A stretch of 64,000 nt of DNA from Polynucleobacter sp. (GTDB taxonomy: Bacteria > Pseudomonadota > Gammaproteobacteria > Burkholderiales > Burkholderiaceae), in NCBI RefSeq assembly GCF_030693775.1, contig NZ_JAUXZY010000004.1, positions 372,001 to 436,000 of the forward strand. The letters run 5' to 3'. Each line of letters starts with the position of its first letter. Within the stretch, counting starts at the first letter, position 1. The notes beneath the pieces were generated by a model. That model had not been told where the DNA came from. It searched no databases and worked only from the letters and a program-made list of their open reading frames with translations. Shown piece by piece: positions 59,194-64,000 of the stretch. The translations under genes were made by a program, and so were the position numbers.

Positions 59194-60579
59194 ATGCATT
59201 TGCCTTTGGAGGTAACTACCCAATTGCAAGTCTTGCTGGGCGATCGTTTTAGTCTAGCCAAGGTGGTACGCGATCACCACGGCCGTGACGAGTCCCCTTA
59301 TCCCGAATTAGCCCCAGATGCGGTGGCGTTTGTGCAGACCAATGAAGAGGTTGCTAGTGTAGTTAAGCTATGCAACGAGCATCGCGTACCTGTAGTAGCT
59401 TATGGCGCCGGATCTTCGCTAGAGGGACATATATTGCCGATTCAGGGTGGAATATGCCTCGACTTAAGTCAAATGAATCAGGTTCTAGATGTTGCGCCCG
59501 ATGATTTCCTGGTAACCGTTCAGGCAGGAGTATTGCGTAAGCAACTCAATCTCGAGCTGAAAGACCACGGATTATTCTTCCCAGTAGATCCTGGGGCGGA
59601 TGCCAGTATTGGCGGCATGTGTGCCACACGGGCCTCTGGTACCAATGCTGTGCGCTATGGCACCATGCGTGAGAATGTCGTGGCTTTAACAGTAGTCACT
59701 GCGAGCGGCAACATTATTCGAGTAGGCTCGCGCGCACGTAAATCGTCTGCTGGATATGACCTAACGCGGCTTTTGATTGGCAGTGAAGGTACGCTGGGCA
59801 TCATGACGGAAATTACCTTAAAGCTCTATCCATTACCAGAGGCAATTTCTGCGGCAACCTGTGTCTTTCCGTCGGTGAGCGCCGCAGTGCAAGCAGTGAT
59901 TGCCATTATTCAATATGGCGTTCCGATTGCGCGCGTCGAGTTAGTCGATGAAACTGCGATTGCAGCAATTAATCACTATTCCAAGTTGAGCCTCAGGGAG
60001 AGTCCCACACTGTTTTTTGAGTTTCATGGCTCGCCGCTCGGCGTGCAAGAACAAGCTGAAAATACCCAAGCGATTTGTGCCGAATTCGGCGGTAGTGGCT
60101 TTGAATGGTCTGCGAACCCAGAAGACCGTACTAGGCTCTGGCAGGCTAGGCACAATGCCTATTACGCGTGTTTGCAACTGCAATCCGGCGCGCGCATTCT
60201 GAATACGGATATTTGTGTGCCGATTTCAAAGTTAGCGTATTGCATTGATCGGGCGCGCGAGATGCTGAGTCAATCCTATTTAAAGAGTGCCATACTAGGC
60301 CATGTGGGCGATGGTAACTTTCATGCTTTGATCATCATTGATCCCAATCGCCCCGAAGATATGGCAGAAGCAGAGCGCTTAAATCACAGCATTGTGCAAG
60401 ATGCCTTAAGTAGCGGCGGAACATGCACGGGTGAGCATGGTGTCGGCATGCATAAAATACAGTTTATGCTGCAAGAGCATGGCGTTGATGCCATTGAATG
60501 CATGCGTGCAATCAAAGCCGTATTCGATCCCAATAACATCCTCAATCCCGGAAAAATGCTGCCTGCCCTAGCTCTATAA
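59194..60579 (+). CDS. GlcD/D-lactate dehydrogenase-type FAD-linked oxidase
   Basis: FAD-binding PCMH-type 2-hydroxyacid oxidoreductase. The FAD site is VVAYGAGSSLEGHILPI, then VDPGADASIGGMCATRASG and LLIGSEGTLGIMTEITLKLY. The C-terminal cap contains ILGHVGDGNFHALIIID and GGTCTGEHGVGMHK with the metal-binding and catalytic histidines. Length 461 residues, typical of D-lactate or glycolate oxidase subunits. No GlcE/GlcF genes are adjacent, so a single-subunit D-lactate dehydrogenase is more likely. AGGGAG lies upstream of the ATG. Substrate not proven. Confidence 0.9.
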   Translation: MHLPLEVTTQLQVLLGDRFSLAKVVRDHHGRDESPYPELAPDAVAFVQTNEEVASVVKLCNEHRVPVVAYGAGSSLEGHILPIQGGICLDLSQMNQVLDVAPDDFLVTVQAGVLRKQLNLELKDHGLFFPVDPGADASIGGMCATRASGTNAVRYGTMRENVVALTVVTASGNIIRVGSRARKSSAGYDLTRLLIGSEGTLGIMTEITLKLYPLPEAISAATCVFPSVSAAVQAVIAIIQYGVPIARVELVDETAIAAINHYSKLSLRESPTLFFEFHGSPLGVQEQAENTQAICAEFGGSGFEWSANPEDRTRLWQARHNAYYACLQLQSGARILNTDICVPISKLAYCIDRAREMLSQSYLKSAILGHVGDGNFHALIIIDPNRPEDMAEAERLNHSIVQDALSSGGTCTGEHGVGMHKIQFMLQEHGVDAIECMRAIKAVFDPNNILNPGKMLPALAL

Positions 60580-60693
60580 AATCCTGATGGCTTGAGTATC
60601 ATGAAATAATGAAATTTAATGTAGTGACCATTCCAGTAACAGAGTCGGTTTCAATGAAATTACACCCTTTTTTAAATACTGATGAGAGAGATA

Positions 60694-61803
60694 ATGATTA
60701 AAAAAATAGTAGCTGCATCCGTTTCTATTACTTTGGCAATTGCCCCCATGGCAAGTTATGCCTGTACCGCCGTAAATGTCGTCGCAAAAGATGGCTCGGT
60801 TGTAGCAGGAAGAACCATGGAATGGGCTTTTGATATGAAGTGGGAGTTGATTGCAAATCCGAAGGGCACCTCCATCGCCCTCAGTGCTCCCGCATCAATG
60901 AAGCTGCCCGCCACCAATGTATCGAGTAAGTATGCTTTTGCTGCGATTGCACCTGGCGTTCTGCAGGGAGCTCCAGCCTATTTAGAGGGGCAAAATGAAG
61001 CGGGATTGGCTATTAGTGGAAATTTCTTACCAGGCTTTACGGAATATCAGACCGTAACTCCACAAGATAAAAAATATGTTTCGGTCATTAATTTTGGTGG
61101 CTTTGTTTTGGGCATGTTCGGATCAGTCAAAGAAGCCCGTGCAGAGATTCCACAATATAAGGTTTGGTACGACCCAAGCGAGGTGAAAGGGATTCCTACC
61201 CCACCATGGATACATTACGTTCTGACGGATCGGAGCGGTGACAGTATTGTGGTCGAGTTTGTTAAGGGCCAAATGCGAATCCATGACAATATTGCAGGGG
61301 TTTTGACCAATTCGCCGACATATGACTGGCATCTGAATAATGTGCGTAATTATTTGTCACTCACAAGCACGGCAACGGCTTCGGTTACTGTTGGCAAGAC
61401 CAACGTCACTGAATTAGGTCAGGGCGGTGGCTTATTGGGTTTACCCGCAGATTACACCCCTCCATCCCGCTTTGTCAGGGCCGCTTATCTAAAACAGTTT
61501 GCCTATCAGCCAGGTAATAGCAATGAAGCGATACAAGCCACAGGTCATATTTTGAATAACGTGGATATTCCAGTTGGCGTCGCTCGCTCAACCGATGGCA
61601 AGCAGGTTTTTTCTGATTACACGCAATGGGTCAATATCAAAGACTTAAAGAATAATCGGATGAAAATTGCAAACTATGCAAATCGTACGAACTTCATTGA
61701 AATTAATCTGAATGACATATTTAAGTCTGGAAAATCAAAGAGCTGGCAGGTTGATAAGTTGCCGTATCCTAAGAATGACCTAACCGCAGAGTTCTTAAAA
61801 TAG
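60694..61803 (+). CDS. Exported Ntn hydrolase, choloylglycine hydrolase/penicillin V acylase family
   Basis: Linear-amide C-N hydrolase. The first 23 residues are a signal peptide (basic MIKK, hydrophobic core, AxA-like SYA), and residue 24 is the Cys that starts the mature enzyme: CTAVNVVAKDGSVVAGRTMEW. In this family the N-terminal Cys is the nucleophile, so signal peptidase cleavage would itself create the active site in the periplasm. GNFLPGFTEYQ and LTDRSGDSIVVEF are further family segments. The start at 60694 is preferred over 60682 because GAGAGA lies just before it. Possible substrates are acyl-homoserine lactones or bile-salt-like amides; not known here. Confidence 0.88.
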   Translation: MIKKIVAASVSITLAIAPMASYACTAVNVVAKDGSVVAGRTMEWAFDMKWELIANPKGTSIALSAPASMKLPATNVSSKYAFAAIAPGVLQGAPAYLEGQNEAGLAISGNFLPGFTEYQTVTPQDKKYVSVINFGGFVLGMFGSVKEARAEIPQYKVWYDPSEVKGIPTPPWIHYVLTDRSGDSIVVEFVKGQMRIHDNIAGVLTNSPTYDWHLNNVRNYLSLTSTATASVTVGKTNVTELGQGGGLLGLPADYTPPSRFVRAAYLKQFAYQPGNSNEAIQATGHILNNVDIPVGVARSTDGKQVFSDYTQWVNIKDLKNNRMKIANYANRTNFIEINLNDIFKSGKSKSWQVDKLPYPKNDLTAEFLK

Positions 61804-61814
61804 GCGAATTCACT

Positions 61815-61839
61815 AAACCACCTTCGGGTGGTTTTTCTT
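61815..61839 (+). terminator. Rho-independent terminator after the Ntn hydrolase
   Basis: AAACCACC, loop TTCG, GGTGGTTT, then TTCTTTT; a stable tetraloop hairpin 12 bp after the stop. Confidence 0.85.
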
Positions 61840-61940
61840 TTGTTGAGTATGAGGCAGAATAGTGGGCCAATGTAGCTTATTGCTTAAGTCCATCATTTAA
61901 TCATTCCAATCGAGCAGCGCCGAACCCTCTATCTAAAAAA

Positions 61941-63641
61941 ATGAATTTACTCATGAAGATCCTCAAACTACATTTGGCTGCATGCCTCCTTTTAATTTGT
62001 CCCCAGGTATTTGCTAATAGTGCCAGTATCTATTTCAATGGCGACATCCTGACCATGGAGGGCGCTAAGCCGCAGTATGTGGAAGCAGTTGTAGTGAAGG
62101 ACAAGAAGATCGCTTATGTCGGTAAATTGCAAGATGCTTTAAATGGCGCTGGCGCCAATCCAGTGATGCATGATTTAAAGGGCCAAACTTTGTTACCGGG
62201 CTTTATTGATGCCTGGGGCCACTTCACCTTGATTGCTCAGAACACGCTTGCCGTTAATTTAGGGTACTTTTCAAAGAATCCACCGACTACGACTCAGCAG
62301 TTAATTAATCGCTTGAAAGCCGAGGCAAAGCCATTTAATGGCTGGATTATTGGTGCAGAGTATGCAGATGCTTTTCTGACCGACGGGCCGTTAACGATTG
62401 CCCAGCTGGATAAAGCCTTTCCGAATCAACCCGTGTTTGTGAATAACATTTCTACCTTGACCGGGATTGTGAATACAGCCGGCTTAAATAAGTTGGGGAT
62501 TACCAAAGATACCAAAGTGGAGCAAGGCATGATTCCGGTTGATCCCAAAACTGGAAAGCTCACGGGTGAATTGATTGGTAACCCAAACATCAGTGCCACG
62601 GCGAAGGTGTTTGGTAGCTATTCCAAGGACTTGACCATAGAGACCTACCGTAAAGCAGAAACGATTTATGCCTCAAATGGCTTCACTACTGCGCAAAGCT
62701 ATGAAACCACCACTCAAGATATTCAGAATATGGGTGAAGCTGTGGAGCGCAAGCTAATTAGTCTCGATCTGATTGCCTTGCCAACCTATGATGTAGTTGA
62801 TCAATTGCTAGCCAGCAATAAAAATTATCCATTTGGGATTTACAGCAAGGGCGATGGCGGCTTTAAGGTTGCCGGAATCCTGGTATCCACTGATGGTGCG
62901 CCCCAATTGCGTTTAGCCTATTTCAGTAAACCTTATGCAGATACAACTGGTCTCCCAAAGGATTGGCGCGGCATGGCGGTTATCACGCAAGATGCAGTGG
63001 ATCGTTACGCCAAGTTAGCCTACGAAAAAAACATCCAGTATTACGGCTATTCCAATGGCGATGCGGGGATTGATATGACGCTTTCTGCTATTGCAAAAGC
63101 AATTCGAGAGACAGGCGTTACCGAAGATCGCAGAACCGCTATTGCCCATTCCTTTTTTATTCGTGACGATCAATTGGATCAATACAAGGCCAATAAAATT
63201 CTTCCCCAATTTATGCCTAATCACATCTGGATGTATGGCGATGTGTATAGAAAAATTCTAGGCGAAGATAGGGCGAAAAATATGGTCCCCCTCAATTCAG
63301 CTAAGGCAAAAGGGATGCAATTCGGCATCCATAATGACACCCCATCGTCCGGTCCAAGTGTATTGTTTTCCATCTGGACTGCAGTGAATCGCCAAACATA
63401 CGGAGGCGCCACCTTAGGCCCCAATCAACGGATTGATCCCTATCTTGCACTGCGTGGATTTACTGCGGTCGCCGCCTATCAATATAAAGAAGAGGCATCC
63501 AAGGGCAGCATTACGACCGGAAAACTGGCTGATCTGGTTCTCCTAGATCGCAATCCTCTGAAAGTGAATCCTATGGAAATTAAGGATATTCAGATTGTGA
63601 AGACCATCAAGAATGGTAAAGATCTGTATGTTCGTCCATAG
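61941..63641 (+). CDS. Exported amidohydrolase family protein (YtcJ-like) with altered metal site
   Basis: A 566-residue protein with a signal peptide (hydrophobic CLLLICPQVFA; cleavage near VFA-NS). The amidohydrolase fold is recognised by ASIYFNGDILTMEG, LPGFIDAWGHF, ITTGKLADLVLLDRNPL and the C-terminal IVKTIKNGKDLY. Two usual metal ligands are changed: the HxH motif after GFID reads W92-G-H94, and the HANGDAA-type motif reads YSNGDAG at 370-376. TAIAHSFFIRDD and IHNDTPSS retain the third His and the Asp. The enzyme may bind one metal, use other ligands, or be inactive. No clear ribosome-binding site; the ATG at 61953 is an alternative. Confidence 0.85.
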   Translation: MNLLMKILKLHLAACLLLICPQVFANSASIYFNGDILTMEGAKPQYVEAVVVKDKKIAYVGKLQDALNGAGANPVMHDLKGQTLLPGFIDAWGHFTLIAQNTLAVNLGYFSKNPPTTTQQLINRLKAEAKPFNGWIIGAEYADAFLTDGPLTIAQLDKAFPNQPVFVNNISTLTGIVNTAGLNKLGITKDTKVEQGMIPVDPKTGKLTGELIGNPNISATAKVFGSYSKDLTIETYRKAETIYASNGFTTAQSYETTTQDIQNMGEAVERKLISLDLIALPTYDVVDQLLASNKNYPFGIYSKGDGGFKVAGILVSTDGAPQLRLAYFSKPYADTTGLPKDWRGMAVITQDAVDRYAKLAYEKNIQYYGYSNGDAGIDMTLSAIAKAIRETGVTEDRRTAIAHSFFIRDDQLDQYKANKILPQFMPNHIWMYGDVYRKILGEDRAKNMVPLNSAKAKGMQFGIHNDTPSSGPSVLFSIWTAVNRQTYGGATLGPNQRIDPYLALRGFTAVAAYQYKEEASKGSITTGKLADLVLLDRNPLKVNPMEIKDIQIVKTIKNGKDLYVRP

Positions 63642-63797
63642 GTCAAGTAATCCTACGAGGATGCCCAGAATATTGAGACTGTAGTGACTAAAAATACAAG
63701 CCTGGAACAATAATCCTATAAAATTTATATCAGAAATGATGATGTTATCTAGCCCCTAGAGTAAGTAAGAACCCCCTAATAATTAGAGCTCAAGACA

Positions 63798-64000
63798 ATG
63801 AAAAAAACCTCAAAAATCTTCCTTTTTTGTGCAGCTGCATTTTTAGCGCAAACTGCATCCGCTCAGGGTAGTCGCGATGCCTCTCCCATTCCTAAAGTTT
63901 CAGACGAATGGCGCTTTGAAGTAACTCCCTATTTATGGGGTACCGGCATTCGAGGCACTGCAAATCTGAATAATGGTCTGGCCAAGTCCGCTGACATGTC
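63798..64000 (+). CDS. Outer-membrane-type protein, 5' part only
   Basis: The frame starts at the ATG at 63798 and runs off the right edge. The first 22 residues are a signal peptide (MKKTSKIFLFCAAAFLAQ then TASA-Q). The mature start contains WRFEVTPYLWGTGIRGTANL, a pattern common at the N-terminus of outer-membrane beta-barrel proteins of unknown role. Too little is present for more. The preceding gap 63642-63797 holds no gene. Confidence 0.75.
   Translation, partial: MKKTSKIFLFCAAAFLAQTASAQGSRDASPIPKVSDEWRFEVTPYLWGTGIRGTANLNNGLAKSADM

Noticed and set aside
58873-59229. Opposed frames of 101 (plus) and 89 (minus) codons over the heptamer array
   Set aside because: Both run through repeats and overlap the GlcD-like gene or its leader. 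The minus frame looks a little more protein-like but has no recognisable domain.
60682-60693. Earlier ATG of the Ntn hydrolase gene
   Set aside because: It falls within the GAGAGA ribosome-binding stretch and would put acidic residues at the front of the signal peptide.

Overview
This 64 kb window looks like chromosomal DNA of a betaproteobacterium in the Burkholderiaceae, most likely Polynucleobacter or a close relative. The evidence is the gene order (ribF-ileS-lspA-coaBC-dut; rpsU-yqeY-dnaG-rpoD; xseB-ispA-dxs; fkpB-ispH; polA beside DUF2782 and thrB), a Lys/Ala-rich N-terminal extension on RpoD, TctA/TctB transporter genes and a BPSS1780-type membrane protein. The genus is inferred from remembered synteny and protein style, not from a search.

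Positions 1 to about 48.1 kb are dense core genome. They begin with the 3' end of clpA. Next come a leftward operon (ribF, ileS, lspA, coaBC, dut), purN-rsmB, a fatty-acid desaturase, rpmB-rpmG, radC, fkpB-ispH, argD, a ferredoxin-type reductase, an SDR protein, glnS, tctBA, alaS-tusA, galU, valS, uvrD, the DUF2782-thrB-BPSS1780 group and polA. A dienelactone-hydrolase/ZIP transporter pair, sseA and a Rieske oxygenase follow. The last core stretch holds xseB-ispA-dxs, tsaD and the macromolecular-synthesis operon rpsU-yqeY-dnaG-rpoD. Isoprenoid synthesis (dxs, ispA, ispH), aminoacyl-tRNA synthesis (ileS, glnS, alaS, valS) and replication/repair (dnaG, polA, uvrD, radC) are strongly represented.

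From about 48.2 kb to the end the character changes to accessory DNA. A VapBC-like toxin-antitoxin pair with a perfect 13-bp inverted-repeat operator lies between rpoD and a CAU tRNA gene. Next come an AT-richer ppc, a decayed GlxA/DJ-1-type regulator remnant, and a tightly coupled pair of GC-richer genes. These encode an AAA+ ATPase with an unrecognised N-terminal half and an alpha/beta hydrolase; they are the best candidate here for an undescribed system. A DadA-type FAD oxidoreductase follows under a tandem glycine riboswitch with a near-consensus promoter. Then come a MarR-CDGSH-DoxX operon with a palindromic operator inside its own promoter, a ferritin-like DUF6306 protein, and about 1 kb of gene-poor DNA with heptamer repeats and paired hairpins. 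The window closes with a GlcD-type oxidase, an exported Ntn (choloylglycine-type) hydrolase, an exported amidohydrolase lacking two usual metal-ligand histidines, and the start of an outer-membrane-type protein.

A window-wide pattern is that several first-of-operon genes (purN, fkpB, argD, the SDR gene, glnS, alaS, uvrD, polA) have a TANNNT-like -10 hexamer ending only 6 or 7 nt before the ATG. This suggests leaderless transcripts.
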